A stretch of 64,000 nt of DNA, from positions 1 to 64,000 of the forward strand of contig NZ_JACJVI010000006.1 of the NCBI RefSeq assembly GCF_014237835.1. The letters run 5' to 3'. The stretch is from Rhizobium sp. AQ_MP (lineage in GTDB: Bacteria; Pseudomonadota; Alphaproteobacteria; Rhizobiales; Rhizobiaceae). The notes beneath the pieces are model-generated. The model was not told where the DNA came from. It saw only the letters and a list, made by a program, of their open reading frames with translations, and ran no database searches. Below are positions 35,677 through 45,163 of this stretch, piece by piece. The first letter of the stretch is position 1. Each line of letters opens with the position of its first letter. A program made the translations under genes and the position numbers.

Positions 35677-37629
35677 TCAGCCTCCGGCTGCAGCGCGTTT
35701 CGAGGGGACCCCGCCATCATTCGCGACTGGCATGGACACGCGTCTTGACGGCGCTGCGGTCTCCAGCTTGAAGTGGCTGATCAGCCGTGAAAGATTGACC
35801 GCGTCGTCGGCCAGCCGGTTGGTGCTTGCTGTCGTCTCTTCGACCATGGCCGCATTGCGCTGGGTGAACTGGTCCATCTGGCCGACGGCAGTGTTGACCT
35901 CCTGCAGCTTGTGAGACTGCTCCTTGGCCGCTGCCGCGATCTGGTGGACAGACTGGTTGATGTGCATGACATGGTCCCTGATCCGGGAGAGCGCGTCTCC
36001 GGTTGCCGTGACCAGCCGCACGCCGATGCCGACCTCCTCGCCTGACTTGGTGATCAGCGACTTGATATCCTTGGCCGCACCCGCCGAACGCTGGGCGAGT
36101 TCACGCACTTCCTGCGCGACGACGGCAAAGCCCTTGCCGGCCTCGCCCGCGCGCGCGGCCTCGACACCGGCATTGAGCGCGAGAAGATTAGTCTGGAAGG
36201 CGATCTCGTCGATGACATTGATGATCTGTCCGATCTCGCCGGAAGCCTGCTCGATCCGGCCCATGGCCGCAACCGCGTCACCAACGACCGAGCTCGATTC
36301 TTCGGTGCTGCGGCGCGCTTCGTCGACCATCTGTGTCGCCAGCAACGCCGTCGCGGTCGATTGCTGGACAGCCGCAGTGATCTCCTCCAGAGCGGAGGAA
36401 GTCTCTTCGAGCGCCGCAGCCTGCTGTTCGGTTCGTTTTGCAAGATCGTCGGAGGCGAAGCGCAACTCGCCGGAGCCGGACCTGATCTGGTCGATGGAGG
36501 TGCGGACTTCAGAGACGACTGTTCGAAGGACCTGCATTGTGCCGTTCACATTGCCCTGAAGCTCGGCGAAAGCTCCGTGGAACTCGCCGCGCATCGCATC
36601 GGTCAGGTCGCCCTCGGAAAGACCGGCGATGACGCGCCGGGTTTCCGCGAGGCCTGTATCGATCGAACGAACCAGATCGTTCATCGAGGTGGCGAAGGCG
36701 TTCAGATCGGGGAATTCAAAGTCTCGGTCGATTCGCTGCGTGAAATCTCCGGCGATAGCCGCCGCACAGACCTGGCCGATGCTTTCCTGCAACTCGTCGC
36801 AACGCTGCTTCATCCGGTGTTCCTGGGCGTTCATCTCCCGCACCCGCAAACCGTTCTGCTTGAAGACGTCGACGGCGCGGGCCATGTCACCGATTTCGTT
36901 CTGCCGCTCGAGATAGGCGATCTCCACGTCGAATTCGTCGCGTGCCAGGCGCCCCATGACGCGGGTCATCCGTTCGATCGGCTTCGTGACGCCGCGGGCG
37001 ACGAAGAGCATGGCAGCGATGCCTGCCAGTGCACCGACGACCAGGATCGCGGCATTGCTGAGAAGCGACAGGTGGAAGTTGCTGGCGCTTTCTTCGAACA
37101 TTGCGGCAGCCGCGTCGACATTGGCGTCGCGGAAGGTGTCCGCAAAGCCGTCCATCTCGTCATAGGCAACGACCATCTCGCCCGTCAGAAGCGCGGCAGC
37201 GGCAGCCTTGTCGCCAGCGCGCGACAGCTCGATCATGCGTTGGCCTTCCGCAAGATATCGTTCGGCGCTTGCCTTGAAGCCTTCGAAGGCCGGACGTTCG
37301 GCAGGAAGCGTGATCATTGCTTCGTAACGCGCCATGCGGTCCCTGAGCTTCTCGACCTCCTTGGCGACAGCAGCATCGGCGGCGGCAAGTGTCTCAGGAG
37401 TGGTGCTGAGGATATGCCGCGTCTGCAAGGCACGCAGATTGGCGATCGAGATGTTGAGACGGTTGGTGATATCGACGACCGGCACGGATCCCTGCGCCAG
37501 CCGCTGGACATTGGAAAAGACGCCGTTCATCGACCAGAGGGCAAAGCCGCCCTGGATGACAAGCAGTGAAAGAAGAAGCATGAAGGCCCCGAGAAGCGAG
37601 GCTTTGATGGACAAGGGTTTCGTCGACAT
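35677..37629 (-). CDS. Methyl-accepting chemotaxis protein, four-helix-bundle sensor
   Basis: A 650-residue chemoreceptor. Membrane helices at about 10-33 and 185-210 flank a periplasmic four-helix-bundle-type sensor of about 150 residues. A HAMP domain follows the second helix, then a HAMP-like linker around residues 280-370 and the signalling domain with [20 protein letters not shown] at the tip. The C-terminus lacks a CheR-docking pentapeptide. The start at 37629 (MSTKPLSIK) has GGAAAG at good spacing; an ATG five codons upstream has a ribosome site too close. The ligand is unknown. Confidence 0.88.
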   Translation of the reverse strand: MSTKPLSIKASLLGAFMLLLSLLVIQGGFALWSMNGVFSNVQRLAQGSVPVVDITNRLNISIANLRALQTRHILSTTPETLAAADAAVAKEVEKLRDRMARYEAMITLPAERPAFEGFKASAERYLAEGQRMIELSRAGDKAAAAALLTGEMVVAYDEMDGFADTFRDANVDAAAAMFEESASNFHLSLLSNAAILVVGALAGIAAMLFVARGVTKPIERMTRVMGRLARDEFDVEIAYLERQNEIGDMARAVDVFKQNGLRVREMNAQEHRMKQRCDELQESIGQVCAAAIAGDFTQRIDRDFEFPDLNAFATSMNDLVRSIDTGLAETRRVIAGLSEGDLTDAMRGEFHGAFAELQGNVNGTMQVLRTVVSEVRTSIDQIRSGSGELRFASDDLAKRTEQQAAALEETSSALEEITAAVQQSTATALLATQMVDEARRSTEESSSVVGDAVAAMGRIEQASGEIGQIINVIDEIAFQTNLLALNAGVEAARAGEAGKGFAVVAQEVRELAQRSAGAAKDIKSLITKSGEEVGIGVRLVTATGDALSRIRDHVMHINQSVHQIAAAAKEQSHKLQEVNTAVGQMDQFTQRNAAMVEETTASTNRLADDAVNLSRLISHFKLETAAPSRRVSMPVANDGGVPSKRAAAGG

Positions 37630-38062
37630 TGAGCAGCTTTCCATTCGCTCCGGGCCGCACCGTCATGGCGCCGCTCGCGGGGGAGGGAGTGCTCCGGCTT
37701 CATCGCCGAGGCGCGTATCTGTCGTGCAATTTTCCAGAGGCAAAGCTTCGCCGCTCCCTGCAACGGGTGGGCCGTTGGGGACACAAACGCGGTCACGCTC
37801 AGACACCGTACAAGAAGGCTGACGGCACTCGGACAAATGCACTGTGGATTGAAGTAGGCGAACCTAACTCGCGGAAATGATGTGGCGAGGACTTTAATAG
37901 TTTACTAAAATGCCCGCTTCAGTTGCAAAATACCGTAAAATAGCGATGTAAAAAGCCTGTGAGTTCCATGAGATAGCTATGAAACACAACCAATTGCTGA
38001 AATTCTGTGAGCCAAAAGCCTCAAGGCCCAAAGACGAAGCTGCAGAAACGTGGCAAGCATAA
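37630..38062. other. Intergenic region upstream of the chemoreceptor gene
   Basis: About 430 bases with no convincing gene. The segment 37880-38000 is clearly AT-richer than its surroundings and probably holds the chemoreceptor promoter. A weak GCCT/AGGC hairpin followed by four T residues on the minus strand (about 38014-38027) could end ABC-F transcription. Confidence 0.5.
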
Positions 38063-39952
38063 TCAGCTTGCCATGCCCTCTTCATACTCTGCCGAGAGCT
38101 CCAGCCACTGCTCTTCCGCCTCCGACAGCTTTGCCGCCGCTTCTCCGCGTTGTTTTGCCTTCTCCGCCGCTTTGGCTGGCGCTTTTTCATAAAGCGCAGG
38201 GTCCGCGAGTTCCTTGTCGAGCGCCTGAATCAAAGTCTCCAGCTTCTTCGTCAAGGCTTCGACTTCGTTGATTCTTTTCTTCAGCGGCGCGAGGCTCGCG
38301 CGCTTGTCGGCAGCCGCTTTACGCTGTTCGGCCTTGTTGACGGTTTCAGCGCCACCCTCGCTCCTGTCCTTCTCGACAGGCTTCTTGCCCGATGCGATGA
38401 TCAGCGACCGATACTCTTCCATGTCGCCGTCGAAGTTCGTCACGGTGCCGTTGTTAACCAGCCAGAGCCGGTCGACGGTCGCCTCAATCAGGTGGCGATC
38501 GTGAGAGATCAGGATGACGGCACCCTCATAGTCGTTGAGCGCCTCGATCAGCGCCTTGCGGCTGTCAATGTCGAGGTGGTTGGTCGGTTCGTCGAGGATC
38601 AAGAGGTTCGGCGCGTGGAAGGCCGCAAGCCCCATCAGCAGACGCGCCTTTTCTCCGCCGGAGAGATCCTTGGCTGCCGTTTCCATCTTCTCTGTCGCCA
38701 GCCCCATCTGGGCGACACGGGCACGCACCTTGGCTTCCGGCTCTTGGCTCATGAGGCGGCGGACATGATCGACGGGGCTCTCGTTCGGGATCAGGTCGTC
38801 CAGCTGATGCTGGGCAAAGAAGCCGATCTTCAGGCTCGGCGCCGTCTTCAGTTGCCCGCCCTGGGCTTCCAGCCGCCCGGAGATGAACTTGGCGAAGGTT
38901 GACTTGCCGTTGCCGTTCGAGCCGAGCAGCGCGATGCGGTCGTCGTTGTCGATCCGGAGATTGAGGTTCTTCAGGATCGGCTTGCCAGGCTCGTAGCCGA
39001 CAACTCCGCCGGAAATGGCGACGATCGGTGAGGCCGGCTGCTTTTCGGGTTTTGGGAAGGTGATAGGGTGAACGTGGTCCTCGATGACGGCGGCGACCGT
39101 CCCCATGCGCTCCAGCGCCTTGATGCGGCTCTGTGCCTGCTTGGCCTTGGTCGCCTTGGCGCGGAAGCGGTCGATGAAGCTCTGCAAGTGTTTGCGGGCG
39201 GCGTCATTCTTCGCCTTGGCCTTCATCTGCAATTCGTCGTTTTCGGCCTTCTGCCGCTCGAAGCTGTCATAACCGCCGCGGTAGAAGGTCAGCTTCTTCT
39301 GGTCGAGATGGACGATCGAATTGACCGCGGTGTTCAAGAGATCGCGGTCATGGCTGATGATGATCACGGTATGCGGATAACGCCGCACATAGTCTTCGAG
39401 CCACAGCGTGCCTTCGAGATCGAGATAGTTGGTCGGCTCGTCGAGCAGCAGAAGATCCGGCTCGGCAAACAGCACAGAGGCGAGCGCCACGCGCATGCGC
39501 CATCCGCCGGAAAAGGACGAGGCCGGGCGCAGCTGCGCCTCGTGGTCGAAACCGAGGCCGGAAAGGATCGTTGCTGCACGCGCTTCGGCCGAATGCGCGC
39601 CGATATCGGCAAGCCGCGTCTGGATTTCGGCAATGCGATGCGGATCGGTCGCCGTCTCGGCTTCCGCAAGAAGCGCCGTGCGTTCCTTGTCGGCGGAAAG
39701 CACGATCGAGATCAGCGACTCCTCGGTCCCGGGCGCCTCCTGCGCCACCTGGCCGATCCGGGCATTCTTCGGGATCGAGATCGAACCGCTTTCGGAGGCG
39801 AGATCACCGGTGATGATCCGAAACAGCGTCGACTTGCCGGCCCCGTTCTTGCCGACGAGGCCGGCCTTGGTACCGGCCGGCAAGGATACGCTGGCATGGT
39901 CGATAAGCAGGCGTCCTGCAACGCGGGCGGAGATGTCGGTGATCGTAATCAT
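38063..39952 (-). CDS. ABC-F family ATPase (YheS/Uup-like)
   Basis: A 629-residue soluble protein with two ABC ATPase domains and no membrane segments. Walker A sites are GKNGAGKST and GSNGNGKST. The signature motifs are SFSGGWRMR and DLSGGEKAR, each followed by a Walker B with LLLDEPTNYLD or LILDEPTNHLD. The interdomain linker and a Lys/Glu-rich C-terminal coiled coil (about 520-625) match the EF3-like ABC-F group. Members act on the ribosome as translation factors; its specific role is unknown. Confidence 0.93.
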   Translation of the reverse strand: MITITDISARVAGRLLIDHASVSLPAGTKAGLVGKNGAGKSTLFRIITGDLASESGSISIPKNARIGQVAQEAPGTEESLISIVLSADKERTALLAEAETATDPHRIAEIQTRLADIGAHSAEARAATILSGLGFDHEAQLRPASSFSGGWRMRVALASVLFAEPDLLLLDEPTNYLDLEGTLWLEDYVRRYPHTVIIISHDRDLLNTAVNSIVHLDQKKLTFYRGGYDSFERQKAENDELQMKAKAKNDAARKHLQSFIDRFRAKATKAKQAQSRIKALERMGTVAAVIEDHVHPITFPKPEKQPASPIVAISGGVVGYEPGKPILKNLNLRIDNDDRIALLGSNGNGKSTFAKFISGRLEAQGGQLKTAPSLKIGFFAQHQLDDLIPNESPVDHVRRLMSQEPEAKVRARVAQMGLATEKMETAAKDLSGGEKARLLMGLAAFHAPNLLILDEPTNHLDIDSRKALIEALNDYEGAVILISHDRHLIEATVDRLWLVNNGTVTNFDGDMEEYRSLIIASGKKPVEKDRSEGGAETVNKAEQRKAAADKRASLAPLKKRINEVEALTKKLETLIQALDKELADPALYEKAPAKAAEKAKQRGEAAAKLSEAEEQWLELSAEYEEGMAS

Positions 39953-40017
39953 GGCACTGGCTTTTGGCCGAAGTCACGGCCAAAGGCAAGCGCGCGTGGG
40001 CAGGTCTCGCGCAGGGA

Positions 40018-41055
40018 TCAGGCGACCTGTTTGTGACCCGGCTTGTAGCCGATGATCGGCTGCCGCGGGTTCTGCCGGGCGAGGATGGTCGCCGTCTTTG
40101 CGATGCCAAGCCAGCTGGCTGGATCGGCCGCCTCGTGCGCCATCGCATGACCGATCGCCAGCGGCAGGCCCCCGACCTCCTGTGACGTTTCCGACGCGAA
40201 GACGAGGTTGTTTTCCGCTGTAGTGAACAGCCTTTCGGCGATGATGTGCGCTTCGTCGGCATTGATGCCCTCGAATACGAAGGCAAAGGTGTCGGCCTCG
40301 ATGCGGGCGATGACGTCGTTCTTCTTGATTGCCTTGCGGAAGATGCCTGCGAGGCCCTTGATCAGCTTGCTGACCGCTTCCTCGCCGAATTGGTGCTGCA
40401 GGCCGGGCAGATCGAGGATCTCGATGAGGACAAGCGCTGCCGGATGCGAGGGCGACGCATCGGCATGAAGCTCGTCCAGCGTCCGGAACAGGCTGATGCG
40501 GTTCGGAAGGCCCGTGAGCCTGTCCTTGGTCATGGCGGCTTGAGCGGCCCGGATTGCCCTGTCGGCGCTCTTCAGGCTTTCCAGGCTCGCTGTTACATCG
40601 GAGGTCAGCTGCGTTTCGGCACGCACCATGTCCAGCCCGATCGCGGAAATCAGGTCGAGTTCGGCCAGTACCTGTTCCAGTCCGCCGCCCAAATCTTCGC
40701 GGATCGAGCGGATGACGCCTTCAACCGAATTGGTGAAGGCCCGCTTTTGCGTCAGGCCGAGTGCCAGCTGTTCCGTGAGCCGCGTCAGCGTCTTCAGCGC
40801 CTCCGTCTGCAGTCTTTCCGCCGTCATGCCACAATGCCCGGGCAGGCGATGCTTGAGACCGAGATTGTCCAGCGCTGCCTGGGTCGGGCGGGCGCCCAGC
40901 TCGGCGATGTCGCGCGCGAGTTCAGGATTGCCGCCGCAAAAGGCTTCATGCACGAGCTCGAAGTTTCGCGGAACTCCGGCGATCTGGTGTCTCAGCATGA
41001 AGACCGTGATCTTCTGCAACTCCTCCGCTGAACCCGTATTCGGTGGCGCCTGCAT
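40018..41055 (-). CDS. Degenerate GGDEF domain protein
   Basis: A 345-residue soluble protein. An uncharacterised N-terminal alpha-helical region (1-170) precedes a GGDEF-type domain starting at DRLTGLPNR (about 178-186). The catalytic GGDEF loop reads EADTF (253-257), so both glycines and the Glu are lost. It should not make cyclic-di-GMP; a binding or scaffold role is possible. The start at 41055 follows AAGGGGA. 65 bases downstream of the ABC-F gene start, on the same strand. Confidence 0.85.
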   Translation of the reverse strand: MQAPPNTGSAEELQKITVFMLRHQIAGVPRNFELVHEAFCGGNPELARDIAELGARPTQAALDNLGLKHRLPGHCGMTAERLQTEALKTLTRLTEQLALGLTQKRAFTNSVEGVIRSIREDLGGGLEQVLAELDLISAIGLDMVRAETQLTSDVTASLESLKSADRAIRAAQAAMTKDRLTGLPNRISLFRTLDELHADASPSHPAALVLIEILDLPGLQHQFGEEAVSKLIKGLAGIFRKAIKKNDVIARIEADTFAFVFEGINADEAHIIAERLFTTAENNLVFASETSQEVGGLPLAIGHAMAHEAADPASWLGIAKTATILARQNPRQPIIGYKPGHKQVA

Positions 41056-41177
41056 GCCCGCTGTCCCCTTGCTCCGTCTTGGCGCGCAGTTTGCCCGACA
41101 TGGCTGCATATTTCGTTAAGCCATGATCGTGCTCCAGCCGTGTGGTTAGCCTGGGGTGAACGCACCGTATGGGGTGC

Positions 41178-41684
41178 TCAGAGATATGCCGTGCCCTCAC
41201 TGCGCACGAAATAGATCAGGTCGAGCGAGAGACTTGGCTTGCCCATGCCAGTCAGCCCCGCATGCACCTGTCCGCGATGATGGGTCTGGTGGTTGAAGAA
41301 ATGCGTGAGCGCCGGCCAGAGTTTATGTGTCACCAGTTCCGATGACGCGACGGGAGTGTAGCTGAAGGATGCTTCGAGCTGTTGAGGGGTGAGGCTTTCG
41401 ACGGTGCGGATGATGCGTGCATCCTCCTCGACCCGCGCTGCCCTCAACGCCTCGAAATCCGGGCAGGGTCTTTCATTCAGCGCCTTTGGCTTCGGGCCTT
41501 CGCCGGTGATGCGGTTGAGCCACACGCGGTCAGCGATCAGGATATGGCTGAGCGTGCCGAAGACCGATCCGAAGAAGGCACCGGTATCCCGATGAAGCTC
41601 CTCATCCGTCAGGTCTGCGCTGGCGGCATAGATGAGTCGGTTGGCCCAGGCATTATAGGCTGCGAGCATCTGATAGTTCTGCAT
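41178..41684 (-). CDS. DinB family protein
   Basis: A 168-residue four-helix-bundle DinB/YfiT-like protein. The family pattern is clear: NYQMLAAYNAWANRLIY at the N-terminus, a metal-binding His in LSHILIADRVWLNRI, and the paired histidines in FFNHQTHHRGQVHAGL. Such proteins bind a divalent metal and often act as thiol transferases or damage-induced proteins. The start at 41684 is set by AGGAG with seven-base spacing. Function beyond the fold is unknown. Confidence 0.88.
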   Translation of the reverse strand: MQNYQMLAAYNAWANRLIYAASADLTDEELHRDTGAFFGSVFGTLSHILIADRVWLNRITGEGPKPKALNERPCPDFEALRAARVEEDARIIRTVESLTPQQLEASFSYTPVASSELVTHKLWPALTHFFNHQTHHRGQVHAGLTGMGKPSLSLDLIYFVRSEGTAYL

Positions 41685-41760
41685 GGTGCACTCCTGAATG
41701 GCGTCCGAAACGCAGTCTAGCGTGCTTCGACCGAAATGGGGGTGATGGGATCCATGAAAA

Positions 41761-41793
41761 AAGCTGATTTGCATCAAGGCGCGTGATCAGCTT
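41761..41793. repeat. Inverted repeat upstream of the GST gene
   Basis: AAGCTGAT (41761-41768) and ATCAGCTT (41786-41793) are perfect inverted copies with a 17-base spacer, in the divergent gap between dinB and the GST gene. It may be a regulator site. Confidence 0.4.
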
Positions 41794-41819
41794 GTCTGGC
41801 GCGACGCCAGGAGAACCCG

Positions 41820-42503
41820 ATGACGATCACGCTTTATTCGCTGTGCGGCGCCGATGTCGCCCGACCCTTTTCGCCCCATTGCTGGAAGGCCGTGATGGCC
41901 CTTCATCACAAGGGTCTTGCCTTCGAGGAGCGGCCGCTCGCCTTCACGGCGATCCCGACGGTTGAAGGCGGCTTCTCCAGGACAGTCCCGATCCTGCGGG
42001 ATGATCAGGAATTGATTTCCGACAGCTTTCGTATCGCGCTCTATCTGGAAGAGACCTATCCGGAACAACCGAGCCTGTTCGGCGGGCAGGGCGGAGTTGC
42101 CGCCGCACGCCTTGTCGAGGGCTATTCTCAACATGTCGTCCATCCCGCGATCACCAGGATCGCACTGGTCGACATCCACGACATGCTGGCCCCGGCCGAT
42201 CAGGCCTATTTCCGCAAGAGCCGCGAGGAGAGGCTTGGAAAGACGTTCGAAGAAATGGCCGCAGGACGGGACGCCGCCATCGCCGCATTGCCGGCCGCTC
42301 TGCAGCCACTCCGCCACATGCTGGGCTTCCGGCCCTTCGTCGGTGGCGCCGCTCCCCTGTTCGGCGACTACATCCTCTTCGGTGCGCTGCAGTGGCTGAG
42401 GATCACCACGGGATCCATCCATCTGCCGCCAGACGATCCGGTCAGCCTCTGGTTCGATCGATGCCTCGGACTCTATGACGGCGCTGCCCGTGCCGTCGTC
42501 TAG
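41820..42503 (+). CDS. Glutathione S-transferase family protein
   Basis: A 227-residue GST. The thioredoxin-like N-terminal domain (1-80) contains FSPHCWKAVMALHHKG and the cis-Pro segment TVPILRDD, with DSFRIALYLEETYP following. The C-terminal helical domain ends near the stop. The pattern resembles beta-etherase (LigE/LigF)-like GSTs, but substrate cannot be inferred. The ribosome site CAGGAG precedes the ATG. Confidence 0.85.
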   Translation: MTITLYSLCGADVARPFSPHCWKAVMALHHKGLAFEERPLAFTAIPTVEGGFSRTVPILRDDQELISDSFRIALYLEETYPEQPSLFGGQGGVAAARLVEGYSQHVVHPAITRIALVDIHDMLAPADQAYFRKSREERLGKTFEEMAAGRDAAIAALPAALQPLRHMLGFRPFVGGAAPLFGDYILFGALQWLRITTGSIHLPPDDPVSLWFDRCLGLYDGAARAVV

Positions 42504-42620
42504 GAGGGCAGGATAGGCTGATTGTGACGTCGTCGTGAAATTGTTGACCCCCTCTTGTCTTCGTGATTCGGGGCGGGTAGATACCGCCCACTTTCCCTGA
42601 CAGACAAAAGGATGAGACAG

Positions 42621-43043
42621 ATGGCGATTGAACGCACCTTCTCGATGATCAAGCCCGATGCCACCAAGCGTAACCTGACCGGTGCGATCACCAAGGTTTT
42701 CGAAGACAACGGCCTTCGCGTCGTCGCTTCCAAGCGCGTATGGATGTCCAAGCGCGAAGCCGAAGGCTTCTACGCCGTTCACAAGGATCGCCCCTTCTTC
42801 GGCGAACTGGTTGAAGGCATGACCTCGGGCCCGACCGTCGTTCAGGTTCTCGAAGGCGAAAACGCCATCCTGAAGAACCGCGAGATCATGGGCGCCACCA
42901 ACCCGGCCAACGCTCACGAAGGCACCATCCGCAAGATGTTCGCCCTGTCGATCGGCGAAAACTCGGTCCACGGTTCGGATGCTCCGGAAACCGCTGCCCA
43001 GGAAATCAAGTACTGGTTCGCCGACACCGAAATCGTCGGCTGA
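42621..43043 (+). CDS. ndk: Nucleoside diphosphate kinase
   Basis: A 140-residue NDK, the standard length. It equilibrates nucleoside di- and triphosphates. The N-terminus [14 protein letters not shown] is canonical, and the phosphorylated His lies in [11 protein letters not shown] (about residue 117). An ATG three codons upstream is directly behind AAAAGG and too close to be used. Followed by a strong terminator. Confidence 0.97.
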   Translation: MAIERTFSMIKPDATKRNLTGAITKVFEDNGLRVVASKRVWMSKREAEGFYAVHKDRPFFGELVEGMTSGPTVVQVLEGENAILKNREIMGATNPANAHEGTIRKMFALSIGENSVHGSDAPETAAQEIKYWFADTEIVG

Positions 43044-43088
43044 ATCAAGTCCTGAGGCATGCGCCTCAAGACATTGGATTGATTGATG

Positions 43089-43115
43089 AACCGGAGCCGA
43101 GAGGCTCCGGTTTTT
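43089..43115 (+). terminator. Rho-independent terminator of ndk
   Basis: AACCGGAGCC (43089-43098), a GAGA tetraloop and GGCTCCGGTT are followed by a run of five T residues (43111-43115). Confidence 0.92.
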
Positions 43116-43146
43116 CGTTGCGTGAAGCATAGACCAAGATGGCACC

Positions 43147-43659
43147 CTATGCCGCGGGGCAGGTCTGATCCTTGCCATAATCGGCCGTGCCGTCCGCACC
43201 GTAAACTTCGGGATTGGGCGCGTAGACCGGCCCCACCACAAGCGCTTTGCCCGGCATGATGGTTTGATCGAGGCTCGAGGTCAGCGTCGTCTCGATGGTC
43301 TGGATGACCTTGTCCTCCCCGTCGAGAATCCGGATCGAAATGGCATAGGGACGATCCTTGACGACGCAATGCACAGGTGGACTTTCCAGCGACACCTTCT
43401 CCCAGAAGGGAAAGATCCTGGTTCGGGTGACCAGAGCAGCCCCGCCGGCGGGGTTCTCGAACCTCGCTTCGACGAAGCTCGGTTCCGGCAGGGGACCGTT
43501 GCGGGCGAGGGTCACGACATAGGTGGCCTGTGCGACACGATAGTTGAAGATGAAGATCTTGCCCGAGAGCTTCAGCGGTTCGTCGACATCCTCCCGCTGG
43601 CAGCCCGAGAGTGGCAGCAGCCCACCGAGCAGGGCAAGGCTGATCAAGATCGCCTTCAT
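43147..43659 (-). CDS. Putative lipoprotein
   Basis: A 170-residue protein with a lipoprotein signal peptide; the lipobox is LSGC at about residues 17-20. The mature part is mostly beta-strand in character, with no family I recognise, and ends in KDQTCPAA. The start at 43659 follows GAAGGAAG and overlaps the stop of the CGNR gene (ATGA), so both are probably made from one mRNA. The pairing of a lipoprotein and a cytosolic regulator is unexplained. Confidence 0.7.
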   Translation of the reverse strand: MKAILISLALLGGLLPLSGCQREDVDEPLKLSGKIFIFNYRVAQATYVVTLARNGPLPEPSFVEARFENPAGGAALVTRTRIFPFWEKVSLESPPVHCVVKDRPYAISIRILDGEDKVIQTIETTLTSSLDQTIMPGKALVVGPVYAPNPEVYGADGTADYGKDQTCPAA

Positions 43660-44207
43660 GGCGCGGCTTCCTTCTTCTTGCGCTGATAATGCCGGTTTGC
43701 CTTCACCCTGTTGCCGCAGACGGCCATGTCGCACCAGGTGCGGCTGCGGTTCTTGCTGCGGTCGAGGAAGAGCCAGCCGCAATTGCCGCAGATTTTTATC
43801 CGCTCCGGCTGCGGCTCGCAGATTAGGCCGAGCGCCGAGTGGGCCGTGGCCGCCTCCAGGCTCGCGTCGTCCGGAGCAGCGCGCAAGGCGATGGCAGCGG
43901 CCTCCAGAAGATTGGCCAGCTGTTCTCTACTGTCATCGCCCACCACGCGGCGCCGGAAATAGGCGTCGATGGCCTCCCTCAGCTGCAGGAAGAGCGTCTG
44001 GTTGTTCTCGGCAACCGGTCTCAGTGTCGTGAATCTGCTCCGCTCCGCAGACAGGTTTGCGGCCGCCGGCGCAAAGGCTTCGAGCTGTTCGGGCACGGCG
44101 AAACGATCACGCCGGCCCTCAGGGTCGTGACGGAGGATGACGCTGTTCGCCACATCGAAGGCGAGCGCGCCACCGGCAAAACGGTGCGGAGTCCAGGTAA
44201 AGCTCAT
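43656..44207 (-). CDS. CGNR zinc-finger (ABATE domain) putative regulator
   Basis: A 183-residue protein. The N-terminal ABATE-type domain begins around FAGGALAFDVANSVI and runs to about residue 130. The C-terminal CGNR zinc finger holds Cys140, Cys143, Cys159 and Cys164, the last in CGNR (164-167), followed by a basic tail. Such proteins are thought to be stress-related transcription regulators, but few are studied. It is divergent from a LivH-type permease; the shared promoter contains a 32-bp dyad, suggesting autoregulation. Confidence 0.85.
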   Translation of the reverse strand: MSFTWTPHRFAGGALAFDVANSVILRHDPEGRRDRFAVPEQLEAFAPAAANLSAERSRFTTLRPVAENNQTLFLQLREAIDAYFRRRVVGDDSREQLANLLEAAAIALRAAPDDASLEAATAHSALGLICEPQPERIKICGNCGWLFLDRSKNRSRTWCDMAVCGNRVKANRHYQRKKKEAAP

Positions 44208-44215
44208 GGAGTCAA

Positions 44216-44247
44216 TATAACTGGTAAAAGCAATTTTGTAAGTTATA
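44216..44247. promoter_or_regulatory. 32-bp imperfect dyad, candidate operator of the CGNR/permease pair
   Basis: Two 14-base arms (44216-44229 and 44234-44247) match as inverted copies at 11 of 14 positions around a GCAA centre. The outer seven bases TATAACT/AGTTATA and the inner AAAA/TTTT are perfect. It fills most of the 59-base gap between two divergent starts and ends 20 bases before the permease ATG. Confidence 0.65.
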
Positions 44248-44266
44248 AATGCAGCGGGAGGGATGC

Positions 44267-45163
44267 ATGGCCTACCTGCTGCAACAGCTTCTGAATGCGC
44301 TGCCCATGGCCGGCCTCTATGCCTGCCTCGCTTTCGGTTACGCGCTTGCTTTCGGCGTGACGAAGCGGCCCGACATCACCTTTGGGGCACTGGTCGCCTT
44401 TGCCGGCCAGATCTGTCTTCTGTTCACCGATCTTGGCTGGAGCCGCCTCTATCTGGTTTTTCCAGCCGCCATGTCCCTTGGGCTGGCAACAGGCCTTGCC
44501 TATGCGCTGCTGGCCGGCCTGTGGAACGCGCGCCATGTCATGCTGCCCCTGCACAGGCGCTCACCCAATGCCGTGATCGTCGCCTCGCTCGGTGCCGTGC
44601 TGCTGCTTTCCGAAGCCGCGCGTCTGGCGCTCGACACGCGAAGCCTCTGGCTGCCGCCGATAGGCAGGCAGATCGTCACGCTGATGGAGGTCGATGGACG
44701 GACCATCGGGCTCAGCATGCTGCAGATCCTGCATGTCGGTTTGATGGTCCTGCTTGTGGCGGTTGGCCAGGCTGCGCTGTCTGCCAGCCGGGCAGGGCGG
44801 CTGTGGCGGGCCGTCAGTCAGGATCCCCTGGCAAGCCGTCTTGTCGGGGTCGATGCCGATGCTGTGTTCGTCCTGTCGTTGATGGCTGCGTCACTCTTCG
44901 CGGCGCTGGGCGGACTGTCGGCAACCGTGCTCTACGGCACCATGGATTTCGGCGCAGGACTGATGTTCGGACTGAAGGTCGTCCTGGTGGCGGCGGTCGG
45001 AGGCTATTCCCGGCCGCTCCGGTCGGCCATGGGGGCCGCAGCCGTGGCCTTTGCCGAAGCCCTGTGGAGCGCCTATGGCCCGATGGTCTGGCGCGATGCC
45101 GTGATCATATCAGCGTTGGTCTGGCTTTTGGTGATCAGCCGCCGCGAGCGGATCATTCCTTGA
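44267..45163 (+). CDS. Branched-chain amino acid ABC transporter-type permease (LivH-like), isolated
   Basis: A 298-residue inner-membrane permease with about eight helices. The N-terminal LLNALPMAGLYACLAFGYAL and the cytoplasmic loop RAVSQDPLASRLVGVD correspond to the LivH/LivM pattern, where the loop contacts the ATPase. The ATG at 44267 is preceded by GGGAGG. No LivM, ATPase or binding-protein gene is adjacent, which is unusual, since LivH normally works in a five-gene system. Its 3' end overlaps moaE tail-to-tail by 11 bases. Confidence 0.8.
   Translation: MAYLLQQLLNALPMAGLYACLAFGYALAFGVTKRPDITFGALVAFAGQICLLFTDLGWSRLYLVFPAAMSLGLATGLAYALLAGLWNARHVMLPLHRRSPNAVIVASLGAVLLLSEAARLALDTRSLWLPPIGRQIVTLMEVDGRTIGLSMLQILHVGLMVLLVAVGQAALSASRAGRLWRAVSQDPLASRLVGVDADAVFVLSLMAASLFAALGGLSATVLYGTMDFGAGLMFGLKVVLVAAVGGYSRPLRSAMGAAAVAFAEALWSAYGPMVWRDAVIISALVWLLVISRRERIIP

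Noticed and set aside
22861-36240. Near-identical signalling tips in the two chemoreceptors, possible gene conversion
   Set aside because: The tip region is nearly invariant in all chemoreceptors of this class; the flanking helices differ freely.
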